Origin: Paguma larvata
Taxonomy: Eukaryota > Chordata > Mammalia > Carnivora > Viverridae
NCBI GenBank assembly: GCA_030068075.1
Contig: CM057830.1
Location: 20,492,247-20,556,246 of the forward strand
DNA length: 64,000 nucleotides
Direction of reading: 5' to 3'
Each line of letters opens with the position of its first letter. Position 1 is the first letter of the stretch. The notes under the pieces are model-generated. The model worked only from the letters and a program-made list of their open reading frames with translations, made no database searches and was not told the DNA's origin. The translations under genes and the position numbers were made by a program. Below, piece by piece: positions 11,966 through 24,437 of the stretch.

Positions 11966-12585
11966 GTGGAGTATCTTTGCAATTAGTCTTTTGCTTACTT
12001 TAGTCTCAGTGCTAAAGAATCTCATACAGACTCAGGCTGCTAACTTTCCAATTCATATATCCCCTGAATGTCAGCCTCATTGATTTAACTGCCTATCTGA
12101 CAACTGAATTTCAATGTATAATAGGCATTTCAAACTTACCAGGTTAAAAACAGAATCACCCATTTCCCCTTACTTGGCAAGCCTGTTCTTCCCATAGTCT
12201 TGTCATGTATCTTAGAATATATACAAAACCCTTACTTTGAACTACAAGGTTCTACATGAGTTAGACACTCTGAGACTCCCTTGACATTATATTCTACTAC
12301 CCTACTTTCAGTGAGTCTACTCCAGCCAACTGGCCTTCTTACCACCTACAAAAATATGACAAAAACAATCAGTCCCTGACATAGAACCACTGGGCTGACA
12401 CCACTAGGCCTCAGGGCTACTACCACGGGCTATCTTGATGCCAACAATTAGGTCTCAATATTGTGGTAAAGGGTGTGATGTTCACAGCTAAGCCATATTG
12501 TTTCCTTGAGGACATCAATGGCACTATACAAAGTGTCAGCAATGTGGTCAACACTCAATAAATGTTAGCTGAATAAAGAGATGAA
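11966..12585 (+). mobile_element. L2 relic, part 2 (after the solo LTR), including 3' end
   Basis: The L2 resumes directly after the LTR. 12046-12140 follows the L2 block 'catatatcc...actgcctatctgacaa...aataggcatttcaaactt'. The 3' terminus is recognised at 12535-12580 by 'tcaacactcaataaatgttagctgaataaa'-type sequence. Non-coding relic. Confidence 0.65.
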
Positions 12586-12589
12586 ATCA

Positions 12590-14037
12590 ATCCATGTCAT
12601 AAACACAGGGACATAATAAGGATTTTTCCATTCTAACTATAGCATAGCTGAGGTATATGAATGGTCCAAATAGCAGTAAGCTCATTTTCACCTGTCTAAG
12701 CATGTTCAAAGTAAATTTCTACTAATGATCATTATGTACTTCATTTACCTTGCAGCAACTTGTAACTTATTTTAAAATTTGCTCTTCCCTGGTTATTTCA
12801 TCTTCTAAAAGTACCTAACCACTGATTTGATTCTATTTTTACAAGAATAAGAGAACTTGATTTTGACCTCAGGTTATATTTCTTATAATTTTGTTCGAAC
12901 TTGAACTTAGCATCTTTCTATAAGAATGCAAGAATTAAGTGCTTCAATTCCTGGCTATTAGTATCCTAGCTGTACCAGGAGCTCTGGATAAAGACTACTG
13001 ATACAGGGCTACACTGGGATTTTGTTGACAGGTTGAATATAATTTAATTTTTCTGTTCTCCAAGGCTGTCACATTTGCCTGGTCCCCCTTTTATTTCATT
13101 TGACTTTCCAACTTCTCATTTAGGGATATATATAGGTGAACAAAGAACTTAATCAGATTTACTCTTTCAGCAGACTCCCATTTAGGTAGAACATAGAAAT
13201 CATGTTGATATATGTATTTTTGCTAATAAGGTAGCCATAATTCTTATTTTTTAATATACGAAAACATGCTAAAGCTTTAAATTTCCAATGTTAATTTGCC
13301 TACTTCGATATTAAATATTCACATTATAATAAATGTTAGTTAAATGGCAGTGAGTATTAGGTATTTCCATTACAACACAGATAGTATATTAATAGGCCTA
13401 GGTATGAAGAACACAAACATATAACATTCATTAACTAAGACAGTAATAATTTGTATCAGTAATTTTTAAAAACATTTATATAATCTGGTTGCAAGTTAAG
13501 TTATTTCAATGAAGAAATATATTCATTTTTTATTTAATTCACATTTTGTAAGGACTTATCATTATTGTAAGTACAGAATACCTGTAACTAATTTTTTTAA
13601 ACATCGCATTCAGGGAAAAAATGTGTATTTATTTGCCTGTATCTCAATGTGACTACACTTTGAGTTTGTCTCTAGATTGTATACTATGAAATACAGAATT
13701 CCTTATTAGTATTTTTATTAAAGAAATAGACTGAAAAATCTCAATTTCTGATTTATCAATTGACAGCACTGCAGTTAGGTTTTTCGTGTTAGATTCTCTA
13801 AAATATCTTATCAAGTTCCCTTTGCCACCTTCAGGAATAGTTTCCTTTTTTTACTCCAAAGGAATAGGGACAGTTCGATCCTTTGAAAATTTTAAAAAGT
13901 ATCTCCATCTGATAAAGGGCATATATCAAGTATTTATAGATAACGTCATATTTACACATGCCATATTGAACACTTTCTTACTAAACTTGGGAACATGGCA
14001 AGAGTATTTGCTCTTACCACTTTGAATAAACATTGTT
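12590..14037. other. Unassigned AT-rich sequence
   Basis: No recognisable exon, RNA gene or repeat. The open frames at 13786-14025 and 13995-14195 have no known domain. Confidence 0.4.
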
Positions 14038-14476
14038 CAGTAGCCTCCCTCACCCCATTCATGGTTTTGCTTTCTGTGATTAAGTTATCCACTATCAACA
14101 AATGTCTGGACTCACATAATCCTCTTCTGCTATATCATCAAGTCAGTGGTAGTCTAATAGTATGTCACAATTCCAAGGTCATTCACCTCACTTAATCTCA
14201 TCATACAGGCATTTTATCATCACAGGAAGGGTGCAGAGTAGGGATCAATGATGATTTAAGAGAGACCACATTCACAGAACTTTTATTAAAGTATATTGTT
14301 TTACTCGTTCTTTTTTCTTATTATTGTTAACCTCTTACTGTGACTAATTTATAAAGTTATCATAGACATGTATGTATAAGAGAAAACATATGTATGTTTA
14401 GCCAGTCCATGGTTTCAGGCATCCACGGGGGGTGGGGGGGCTGGGAACATATTCCCCAAGAATAAAGAGGGATTAC
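14038..14476 (+). mobile_element. Tigger-type (Tc1/mariner) non-autonomous DNA transposon
   Basis: Terminal inverted repeats can be seen: left 'cagtagcctccctcaccccat' and right 'aataaagagggattac' (reverse complement gtaatccctctttatt). Inner 3' parts 'ggtttcaggcatccacgggg' and 'gagagaccacattcacagaac' are characteristic of this group. Everything between the ends that would encode the transposase has been lost. Confidence 0.65.
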
Positions 14477-14599
14477 AATATTGGAAGTCATTATCAAATG
14501 CAATCATGCAAAAATATAAAGGCACAGAGTTTCTCTCACAATAAGCAAAATTAATTTTATTCACAAACAACATAATGGACTATATGTAACATCCTAAGG

Positions 14600-15560
14600 A
14601 ATCCTTTGGTTTTCTCCTAAGGAATCATAAAAATCCTATTAGAATTAATAAGCAGAATTTATATGCAAACATCAACTGTTTTTCTAAATGAAAGGGAAAA
14701 CTTGGAAAATAAAAGAACCATTCTATTTAAAATGGCATATTTAAACAGAGAATTTGACAAAAGATATCCCACTTCTCTACACTGCTGAGGCAAGTGAAAG
14801 AAAAGCTAAATACAGAGCTATCCCCAAGTTCATATATTTGACACTTAATATTGCTAAGATGTTCTTTCTATATTGATCTATCGACACAGTACAATCCCAA
14901 TCAGTAGCTCAGTATTCTTCATCTCAACATGTAAATGCCAAAGACCTACCTTTGCCAAAACAACTTGGAAAAGAAAAAGTCAAAATTGCAGGACTTACTA
15001 TGACATGATTTCAAGATTTACCATTAAGCTTCCGTAGTGAAGGCAGTGCAGGTTTTATAGGTTATGCAATTAGATCAAGGGAATGGAATCAGGAGTTCAG
15101 AAATAAAGCAACACATGTATGATGAGTTAATTTCACAAAAGTGTTTAAGAAATTCAGTGGGGAACAGTAAGTTTCAACAAATTATCATGTGATGACTGAA
15201 TATCCATCAGGAAAAACAAGTGCCTCAACCTCTACTCACACACACAAATTCAAGAAGCATCATAGACATAAGGATCAGAGCAAAAACAAGCTTCTAAAAC
15301 ACAACAACGAAAATCTCTGCAATCCTGATAAAGACAGATGTACATAGACAATCAATGCACTAAACCTCAAAGAAAAACTTATAAATAGGAATTTGTCAGT
15401 AGTAAAAAAGTTCTGTTCATCCAAAGACCATGAAGAAAATAAAGGCGAAAACTCAAATCAGAGCAAAGTATCTGCAGTACATGAATCTCACAAAGACCTT
15501 GCATCCAGAATGTATTAACAACTCTGACGACTCGCCAAGTCTCTTTTGTGAAAACTCTTT
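14600..15560 (+). mobile_element. Old L1 relic, ORF2 C-terminal half
   Basis: Plus-strand sequence follows the ORF2 region downstream of the reverse transcriptase: 'gcaaacatcaactgtttttcta', 'cacttaatattgctaagatg', 'gtacaatcccaatcag', 'gatcaagggaatggaatcagg' and 'atgtattaacaactctgacga'. Many stops and frameshifts; both ends are missing. Confidence 0.65.
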
Positions 15561-16950
15561 ACAAAATAAATTATATATAAAAACGTGTTTTTGAGTAATA
15601 AGACAGTCTCCTTACCTAAATCATTGCAGAAATATTCTGCAAATAGGACATGCTGATCCTTTGAATCCACTCAGATATACCTAGGAAAGCAACAAAGTAA
15701 ATCATCCTAAAAAAAAATTCCAAACAAAAAAGACAATAGTAAAACAATAAAAATACCAGTTCTTTGAAGAAATAAACATTATTTTATCAATAATTATGAG
15801 TTTTTTGTTTGTTTGTTTGTTTTTTGTCCTCAGATATATTCTTCCCTTTTCCTTCTAAAGAAAGTTGGGGTCAGGGGATGTTTCAGATCAAAATTAATTA
15901 TAAAATCATCAAGAACTACTCTCTAGCTAGTCTTTCTTTCTCTAGTTCCTCTACTTCCAACTGTACTCTTAGTTTACCAACTCCCAACACTGAAAATGAT
16001 CTATTTATTTTTACCTTGAAATATCCATTTTCACAGTTGACATTTCAGGTTAGAACTTCTGAGGAAGGATCCTTAAAAGATAATACTCACGTGTGCCTAA
16101 TTTTACCTAACTTCCTCCCATTGACATTGACTCTCAAGTATAGAACATTGGAATATTGGATTCAATTTCATTGAAATTTGGAACTCTTAACACCTATGAT
16201 TGTAACAAGGATCATCCAGCTACTTAATAAAAATATTCCTAAGATCTTTTCAAAAATTATGAATTTCAAATATTAGTATTTGGATGTTTATATTCAATAA
16301 AGTCTTAAAACCATTATGAATATGGTATTTAGAACATTTTCACACATTGATAAAAGATTGCATATAATTAAAGGTAACAAGATTATACATTATGCATTTA
16401 TTCATATTTCCAGAGCTATAAATTTGTAACATAAAAGGACTGAAATAAGAAATGAAGATGTCACACTGTTGTGCGTCATGTTAACTGCTTAAATAAACAA
16501 CCTTTCTTCCAGAACAAAGCTCATCACTGAGGAGAAACTGTTGACAGAATCCAAATTCAAGAAGATAGCAACAAAAGGAGCAAAGAAAACCTAAGTTTCA
16601 AATAAAATCTGTAAAATGGAACCTAGAAGAAAAAAAACAAAGGAACACAGAGAAAGCAGAGCACAGAATACATGAAAATTTATGGTTAATTCATGAAAAC
16701 AAGAGAAGAGCAAACACTAGAAGAATGAGCTTAGAAAAGCTATCCTGACCACTTTGCTCTCTTAGAAGCGCAGGAAATCAAGTATGATTTCAAAATGTCA
16801 AACCAGCGAAGAAATAGATACTGGTCAAACCTCAACACAAAATTATCACATGAAAAAAATCTATGTACCAAAATAGTCTTGTATAAACACTTCATGAACA
16901 GTAACATATGCCCACAAACTAGATTTTTAAAAAGCAACTTAGATTTCAAT
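15561..16950. other. Unassigned sequence
   Basis: AT-rich. An open frame at 15809-16174 (121 codons) has no recognisable domain; nothing supported. Confidence 0.35.
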
Positions 16951-16954
16951 CTAA

Positions 16955-17604
16955 AATTTTTCCAGTTGTGTTGAGATACAACTGGCACATAAAATTGTGT
17001 ATTTATAGTATAGCATGTGACACAATACATGTATGTATTCTAAAATGTATACCATAATATAGTTAAAATACCTATCATTATATATGATCACTGTTCTTTT
17101 GTATGTAATGAGAACATTTAAGATTTATTCTCTTAACAGTCAAGTACATTAGGTAACCCTAAAACATTCATCCTGTTAAAGGTAGTTTGTACCATTTGAC
17201 TAACATTTCATCTTCCACAAGCTCCCCAGTCCCTGGCATCTACCATTCTATATTGTTTGAGTTCAGCTTTTATTAGATTCCATATGTAAATGAGATCATA
17301 TAGAATTTATTTTTCTCTTACTCGTTTTACTTAGTATAATGCCTTCAGGTTCTACTCTTTTTATTCCAAATACCAGGATTGCACTTTATATATGGCTGAA
17401 TATCTCACTGTATATATACACATTTTTTCATCCATTCTGTTTGCATGGATACTTGCCCATAGACTGTGTCAGTATCTTGGCTATTGTGAATAATGCAACA
17501 ATAAATGAAGCGGTATAGATAGCTCTTGCAGCTAGTGATTTTATTTGCTTAGGGTATATATCCAGAAGTGGGATTGCTGGATCATACGATAGTTACATTT
17601 TTCA
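16955..17604 (-). mobile_element. Old L1, 3' UTR and ORF2 C-terminus, left of nested SINE
   Basis: Plus-strand text is the antisense of an L1 3' end: 'gttgagatacaactggcac', 'agattccatatgtaaatgagatcat', 'cttggctattgtgaataatgc', 'ccagaagtgggattgctgg'. Continues to the right of the SINE. Confidence 0.8.
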
Positions 17605-17816
17605 CTTTTTTAAGTTTATTTACTCATTTTGAGAGACAAAGAGAATGCATGTGAGCAAGGGAGGTGCAGAGAGAGAGGGAGAGAGAGAATGCTGAGCAGG
17701 CTCTGCACTGCCAGTGGGGAGCCCATCTCAGGGATTGAACTCACAAACCATTCAATCATAACCTGAGCTGAAGCCTAGAGTCAGACCCTTAACCAACTGA
17801 GCCACCCTGGCGCCCC
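17605..17816 (-). mobile_element. Carnivoran SINE nested in L1
   Basis: T-rich tail at 17605, GA-rich middle, and terminal 'actgagccaccctggcgcccc'. It splits the antisense L1 between two adjacent ORF2 C-terminal blocks. Confidence 0.92.
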
Positions 17817-19234
17817 TGTTATTTTAAATTTTTTGAGCCACCTCCAGACCGTTTTTTATACTGGCTGCACCAATTTACATTGGCATGACAGTGCCACAAA
17901 CAAGGCTCCCTTTCCTCCACATCCTCACCAAGACTCATTAGCTCTTGTCCTTTTGATAAAAGCCATTCTAACAGGCCTGAAGCTGTATCTCATTGCAGTT
18001 TTGATTTGTATTTCCCTGATCTGTAGTGATGTTTAACACCTTTTCACATACCTTTTGGCCCTTTGCCTGCAGGTCTTATTTGGAGAAAGGTCTATTCAGG
18101 TCTTGTGCCCATTTTTTAACTATATACGTTTTTTACCATTCTTGATTTATAGGCATTTCTTATTTGAAGATAAGACCTGTATCAGATAGTTGGAAAATAT
18201 TTTCTCCTATCCCATAGGTTGTCTTTTCATTCTGTTGAATGTTTCTTTGGCTGTGCAGCAGCTTTTTAGTTTGATGTAGTCCCACTTGGGTTTTTTTTGC
18301 CTATGTTTCTTGTGCTTTGGGAGTCCAATCCAAAACATTGTTGCCAAAACTAACATCAAGGAACTTTGCACCTGTATTTTCTTCTCAAAGTTTTATGGTT
18401 TCAGGTCTTTGGATGTGCCTGCTCTTTACTTGTTCCTGCTTCTCTGGAAGTAGGGGGTTTCTTAAGATTGATTATAGGCCTTCGCTGAATGTGGCAAAGA
18501 TAAAACGCATGCTCACAGGCTTTTCCTTTGCACAGTGCTGAATATCCAAGTTTCTGTGCTTTGTCCAGACCCCACAGAGAGTGGCTAGCTGTGTGTGTTT
18601 GTGTGCATGTGTGTGTGTATGCACACGTACACATGTTCACTAGCCATCTGCAAAGTCTCACTCTCGCCATCCTCATGGGCCTGTACAGGGAGCCGGCCAT
18701 GAAGTGTGTGTACAGTAAGGCGCATTCCCAGTGATTTGTGAGCTCATCTTGATGGAGTCCCTGAAGCAGGAGGACATGTATTCCTTTGATGTCTTCTCAG
18801 AGCCTGGCTGCTGTTCTCCCAACTGCTTCCTGCTCCCCAGGTATGCAGCTCTCCTCAGTACTCTAGATGGGGCAATAAAGAAGAGGGCCCCTTTCTAATC
18901 ATTCCACACTGCTGTGGAAGCCAGGTGCTTGCTCACACACCCTCACTTTCCTCTCTGGGAGAAATCACAGGCTAAGACTAGACTCTTGCCATTGAGCTGT
19001 GGAACCCTCGAGTAGGGGTCACGTGGCTCAAGTGAAACAGTCCATCTATCTTACGCTCTTCAATGCATCTAGTTTTGGTTTTGTTTTTTTCTCCAGTGGT
19101 ATGCTAGAACTTCTGTGTTAGACCCCCTCTCACCAATGGAGGATTTTAAGAACTGGTGTTCTTGGTTGTGGGGGGTAGTTGAGGGGGGAGTAAAGACAAT
19201 AGACAACTCCTATTCTGCCATTTTGTCACTCTCC
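17817..19234 (-). mobile_element. Old L1, ORF2 C-terminus joined to 5' UTR (internal deletion)
   Basis: 17830-18415 is antisense ORF2 ('gctgcaccaatttacattgg', 'ttggctgtgcagcagctttttag', ending 'ttatggtttcaggtct'). From about 18420 the sequence is GC-richer, and 18950-19234 resembles an antisense L1 5' UTR ('gctaagactagactcttgccattgagctgtgg', ending 'attctgccattttgtcactctcc'). ORF1 and most of ORF2 are missing. A short TG-rich run lies at 18594-18624. Confidence 0.65.
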
Positions 19235-19897
19235 TGAAGTTATTTAAGGTAATGGTAAGAATTATGAAAGAACAACACAGAAATCTAATTAGAAGAACAT
19301 GCTAATGAGGTACCTGGGGAAAATGCAGGTTTGACTAAAGAACCAATAAAACTAAGAATTGTAACTAGAGGCAAAATATTTCAGATATGGAAACTCAAAG
19401 GAAAAGCAAATCAACACAAACAATACTGTGTTATGGAAAGGAGTAGATGAAAAGAAACTTTCTTTTTAACACAAGGAATTAAGGATAAAAAACACAGAAA
19501 AATTAAAGAAACAATATGTAGCCAAGAATCAACAAGAGTCTAAGTTTCCTTTCCTCCCAAAAAAAGCAAACAGAAGAAATTTTTAAATGCAGTATGAAAG
19601 AAAATTTTCCTCAAGTATAAACTAAAACTATGAAAATACACATCGGATACATAAGAAAAAGCTACACACCACATACATGGGGGAAAAAACATCACCCAAA
19701 GCTATCAACACTGACATACATTTTCATACAACTTTAGTAGGACTATAAGAAAAAAAAAGGGAACATTTGGGTAAAAATTCAAAATCATACGTAAGGGAGA
19801 AATAATCAAACTGTCCATCGGTTTTGCCAAAGGTAATACTTCTTTCCAGAAGGTAACAGAAATACCTATTCATTATAGTCTAGTAAAGAAAATTTGA
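19235..19897. other. Unassigned A-rich sequence
   Basis: A-rich plus strand that may be a decayed L1/HAL1-like relic (together with 20087-20410 and 20620-20765), but I could not anchor it to a definite segment. Confidence 0.3.
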
Positions 19898-20086
19898 GGG
19901 CCTCCTGGGTGGCTCTGTTAAGCATCCGACTCTTGATTTTGGCTCAGGTCATGATCCCAGACTTGTGGAATCCAGGTCTGTCCTGGGGTCTACACTAGGA
20001 AGAGAGCCTGCTTAAGATTCTCTCTCTGCATCTCCCCTGGTCATGGACATGCTCTCAAATAAATAAATTTAATTTAATTTAAAAGA
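19898..20086 (+). mobile_element. Carnivoran SINE, diverged
   Basis: Starts 'ggcctcctgggtggctctg' with the 'agtcagtt' segment shortened; tail (aaat)n then aatttaatttaa. Right flank agaaattttta resembles left flank agaaaatttga. Confidence 0.88.
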
Positions 20087-20410
20087 AGAAATTTTTAGCT
20101 AAGCATTTTATATCCGGCCTATAAATATTCAAGTGTTAAGGCCAATCTTTTGAACATCCAAGACCTCAGCAAATATTTTTACCATGAGACTTAATACCTA
20201 GTAACATTCCAGGGAATAAGCTTTAGGCATCATCAATGACTAGAGAGATAGGAACTTCAACAGTGGTACTGAGACTTAATTATCTGTACCAACTAACACA
20301 GGTTAGTTTAAGGATGACCATGTAATATATAAAAGCTATGTGTTCTGAAAATACACACGATCTCAAATAAGAAAAATGGAGAGAGAACTGCAAGAGTACC
20401 TGAAAAGGAG
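20087..20410. other. Unassigned sequence between SINEs
   Basis: The segment 'tttttagctaagcattttatatcc...caagtgttaaggc' hints at an old LINE-type relic but is too diverged to assign. No gene seen. Confidence 0.3.
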
Positions 20411-20423
20411 AATACACTTGCAG

Positions 20424-20607
20424 GAGTGCCTGTGTGATTCAGTCGATTAAGCATCTGACTCTTGATTTCAGCTTAGGTCATGATCTCTCTGCCAGTACAG
20501 AGCCTGCTTGGCATTCTCTCTCTCCCTCTATGCCCCTGCCTGGTTGGAGCTCTCTTTATAACTTTCTCAAAATAAATAAACATATAAAAAAAAGAATTAC
20601 TTTAAAA
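20424..20607 (+). mobile_element. Carnivoran SINE with exact 13-bp TSD
   Basis: Starts 'gagtgcctgtgtgattcag' and ends in an A-rich tail. Exact target duplication aatacacttgcag at 20411-20423 and 20608-20620. A segment around the B box is deleted ('gatctctctgccagtacagagcc'). Confidence 0.95.
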
Positions 20608-20765
20608 AATACACTTGCAGATTTCCTTATAAGCATTAAATAAAAGAAAGAGGACTATTTCAAATCTGATACTAAGAGAAAGGCAAGAGATGAGGAAGAA
20701 GATATTAAGTAAAACTAACCTCACATTTGGGAACCATTAAATTATAGCCAAACAAAGAAGAGTCA

Positions 20766-20979
20766 GGGGTGGCTAGGTGGTTCAGTTAAACATCAACTCT
20801 TGGTTTTATCTCATGGTTCTTGGATTTAGAGCCCTACAATGAGCCCTGCTCTATGCTCATAGCATGGAACCTGTTTGGGATTCTCACTCTCCCTCCCCTC
20901 TTTCTCTCTCTGCCCCTCCCCTGCTCACCTGTGCACACTTTATCTCTCTCTCTCAAAAATAAGTAAGCTTAAAAAAAAA
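20766..20979 (+). mobile_element. Carnivoran SINE, diverged head
   Basis: Head is damaged ('ggggtggctaggtggttcagttaaacatc') but the middle and tail (ctctctctctcaaaaataagtaagcttaaaa) are clear. Weak TSD (aagaagagtc/aaaagaggc). Confidence 0.88.
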
Positions 20980-21298
20980 GAGGCAAAGGACACTATAAAA
21001 GCAATCATTATTGAAAAGATCCAAAGCTTTCCTAAAATTGCAAAAGATACGGCCAAGAGAGAAACAGACAGCAAGAAGTGTTAATGGGTTGAGTTCAACT
21101 TATAAAAAATAAATGATTTTGTGTTAACAGTGCTAAATCAAATAATAGGCTCTACAAGAGAAAAATACATTCAGTAAACTAAAAAAACATTTCTAAGGAT
21201 GGACATAAAAAAGAATGTAGAGTTCAGTAGATATTTTTTATACTAATTTTCGCTTTTCCTTTAGTAATTTGGCATTCCATAACATTGTGTAAGAAAAA
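20980..21298. other. Unassigned A-rich sequence
   Basis: No gene or definite repeat seen. Confidence 0.35.
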
Positions 21299-21465
21299 GG
21301 GTGGCTTGGTTGATCAACCATCTGACTCTTGATTTTGGCTCAGGTCATGATCTCATAGTTGTGACATCAAGCCCTGCCTCAAGATTCTCTCTCTCCCTCC
21401 ATCCGTTCCCTGCTCTCACACACACTTTCTCTCTCACAATAATAATAAAATGTTTTTTCTTTAAG
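21299..21465 (+). mobile_element. Carnivoran SINE, first of an adjacent pair
   Basis: Starts within 'gggtggcttggttgatcaacc' (5' few bases lost). Contains 'gctcaggtcatgatctcatag', a shortened middle, and tail 'aataataataaaatg'. Immediately followed by another SINE on the same strand. Confidence 0.85.
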
Positions 21466-21671
21466 GGGCACCTGGGCAGCTCCATCAGTTGAGCGTCCAA
21501 CTCTAGTTTCAGCTCAGATCATGATCCCAGGGTCCTGAGATCAAGTGTTGCATCAGGCTCCATGCTCAGTGTGGAGCCCCACTTAAAATTCTCTCTCTCT
21601 CTCCCCTTCTGCCCCTCACCCATACACGTGCTCTCTAAAATAAACATCAAAATTAAAAAAAATAAAAAAAA
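21466..21671 (+). mobile_element. Carnivoran SINE, second of an adjacent pair
   Basis: Starts 'gggcacctgggcagctccatc', with 'cagctcagatcatgatccc' and a long A-rich tail. The junction with the preceding tail suggests insertion into the tail of the first copy. Confidence 0.9.
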
Positions 21672-24316
21672 CCTAAAACTTTGGTAGAAAATACATTAAG
21701 ATAATGAAAAATGCACTGATTCATTCAACACTGTCAGTATATATTAAATAAGCTTGTTTGAAGATAGCAGGCCAGATTTTTAAATTTCCAGGATTTTGTT
21801 ACTTTTGACATGGACATAATAGATTTCTTGAAACGCAGTCCTATCATCAGTATATTCTAGATCATCTCTCTTAATGGCAATAAAAGTGGCTACATACTAT
21901 TTGATTCCAAAGCATTCTAGGGCAAACCTTTCATTATCAACACAGCATCCATTTATACTCAGAACACTAGTTAGTAACTGTCAAACTGTAACTGGGACAG
22001 AGTTAGAAAAGAGACAGCTACAAATTAGAAATATTACAGGAAGTAACAATATTCAAGAAGCTTATTTTAAAGACAGCTTTGAAAATGAATTTGCTTATCT
22101 GATATGGCTTTAACAAACTGCAAACACATCACTAAAATTCAAGTATTGTTGAGAAACTGTAGTTAATGTTTCTTTCCTAATTGTAATGTTTTAACAATGC
22201 CATCTATCCTCCAAATTCCATCAGAACACTTTGAGGACAGTAAGAACCTATATGCACCAATCTATTTTAATTAAATCACACCATACTCTCCTTCTGTTAA
22301 CCACAATGTTTCACTTGCATTGTAATAATTTCCGAGTATCTTGAAATTTTCGACATGCCTGAAATAGTTTGTTTAAATTTATATCATATTAAAGCTTTTT
22401 GTTTTGTAAAGTTACTCATCAATGTTCTGATTTTTCTGTACTCTTAAGTTTGTCTTCCTTTTGATTTAGACTTCCCCCCCCTCATCTTCAGCCCTTTTAT
22501 ATCGAAAGAAAATGAGTCCACTGGAAACTTTTCTGTGACTCACAAGTCCTTTTCAGCAGATGGCACTGTTATTTAGGCTAAACAACTTGTCAACAGGGCA
22601 AGGTAATTATTCTAAGATTTTTTTTTTAGAATAGTGTGTGTGTATTAACAATGACTCGTGCTACAAAAAGGAAAATGAGCCGAACAAATTTTCCATGAAA
22701 TATGGCTATACTAAAATCATGAAAGTAAAATATCATGAAACACCCAAGTGAACTGCAACATTCCACTGACATTTTTCTGTTTCTATTTTTGCTAAAAACG
22801 AGGCTAATCCAGTGCAAAATGTAAAAACCAAACATGCTCTTTTGCTTCTACTAAGCTTAGATGATCAATAAACTTGTAGAATTGATACAGTTAAAAACTT
22901 TTCATTTCTCTAATTCTCCATAAACGGGTAACAAAGACCAGATTTCTATTGGAGTTGGGATTGGAGAGGGGTTCAGGGTTAAGAGTTCTAACACCAAGCC
23001 AATAAGTTGTTAGCCAAGTGAAATTAGGCCTTTGTGGGTTTCAGTTTTAGACGTAAAAGTGAAATGGTACTACTGAAAATACAGGGTTGTAAGCATAAAA
23101 GACAATGTACAAAATTATTATTTACCCACTAGCTCAAATAAATAAGCAAAGAAGGCATAACACCTCCAGAAACACGATCAAAAGGAATATTTTTTCCTAG
23201 CAACAGAAATGATTTCTATACACAGTTGCATCTAAGCATTGCCACATAACCGCTAGGAACACCCACAGGAGCCTTATAGGTTTCACTTTTGTATCTGGTA
23301 GCTGATTGATTCAAGCTGGGCCAGAAGATCATACCACTTTTTGCATTTGCCAAGGGGAAGCTATTCGTTACCAAATAATCCAGCAATCTATACATACATT
23401 GATCATCATGGAAAAATCTCAAGGAATTTGAAACATATTCTTAAAGCATTGTTGTTGTAAATGTCATTATCTCACGGTCTTTCCTGGCATCTCATTATCC
23501 AGATCCCAGCTACATAGGGTGTTCACGTGTTTGCTCCAGCTACCAACGGATAGACCTTAGCAGTTACTGATTTTGACCTCCCAAATTTAAAAAACAAAAA
23601 ACAAAATTACGACAAAAAAAAATGTAACTGTCAAATAAAATACTTGACAATTTAGTAATTTACTGCTTTTACTGATTTTTTCCCCCAGGGAGAATATTGA
23701 GCAGAGCTTTATGATGCCAGTCACAGCATGACATTCCAACTCAGCCACCGCCTTGTCCCATCACAGTTCTTGGTAAATGAGAGCATAGTCTGATTACAGG
23801 GGAAGTTCCCCTAGGAGGTTCCTTATTAAAAATAATCTCCCTCTCTTTCCAAGGCCTACAAAATGGTTTTCAGATTCCTTAAAGATGATCAACCTAACAC
23901 CACACTATAGCAAACACTGAATATACCCTCGAATTATAGATATTCTTAGAGCAAAGGGCTGAGTTGGGTTGGAAAGAAATAATTTCCCCAAGGAACAGGA
24001 TGTGCTGTCCTGTCTGGTGAGAAACATCTTTAAAAACAGTTTCCCCTGGAGAGGACAGTATTTGGTACCTCCTGAGCAGTGGATTTCAGAGACAGAACAT
24101 GTCAGCATAGCACTGAGGGGGCCTATTAATTCCTTACATGTCTGTCTTATGGACTGCGAAAAAGGTGGTATTAAATAGATGAGGAGGTTGTGTGTGACAG
24201 AAATAGCAGAGAAGCTTGTCTGACTCAAGAGTTTTGAGATCTCGAACAGTAGACTGTGATCCGATTATTTAGGAAGAGGACTCAAGGAGGTCTGTTTTAA
24301 AAACAAACCTTGGGGT
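21672..24316. other. Unassigned sequence, 2.6 kb
   Basis: The longest repeat-free stretch by eye. No exon could be supported: short open frames at 21874-22113, 23216-23422 and 23905-24228 lack domains. A pyrimidine tract ending in AG at about 23665-23689 looks like a splice acceptor, but no open frame or donor follows convincingly. Confidence 0.4.
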
Positions 24317-24437
24317 GGGGCATCTGGTGGATCACTTGGTTGAGCATCTGACTTGTTTTCTGCTTAGGTCATGATCTCAAGGTCATGGGATGGAGTCTCA
24401 TGTCAGGCATGGAGTCTGCTTAAGAGTCTCTCTCCTT
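24317..24437 (+). mobile_element. Outer SINE, 5' part (interrupted)
   Basis: Diverged SINE starting 'ggggcatctggtggatcac', running to 'aagagtctctctcctt', where a younger SINE was inserted. Its 3' part continues at 24660-24729. Confidence 0.9.

Noticed and set aside
23665..23760. Exon-like segment after a polypyrimidine tract ending in AG
   Set aside because: No frame stays open, no convincing donor site and no recognisable protein similarity.
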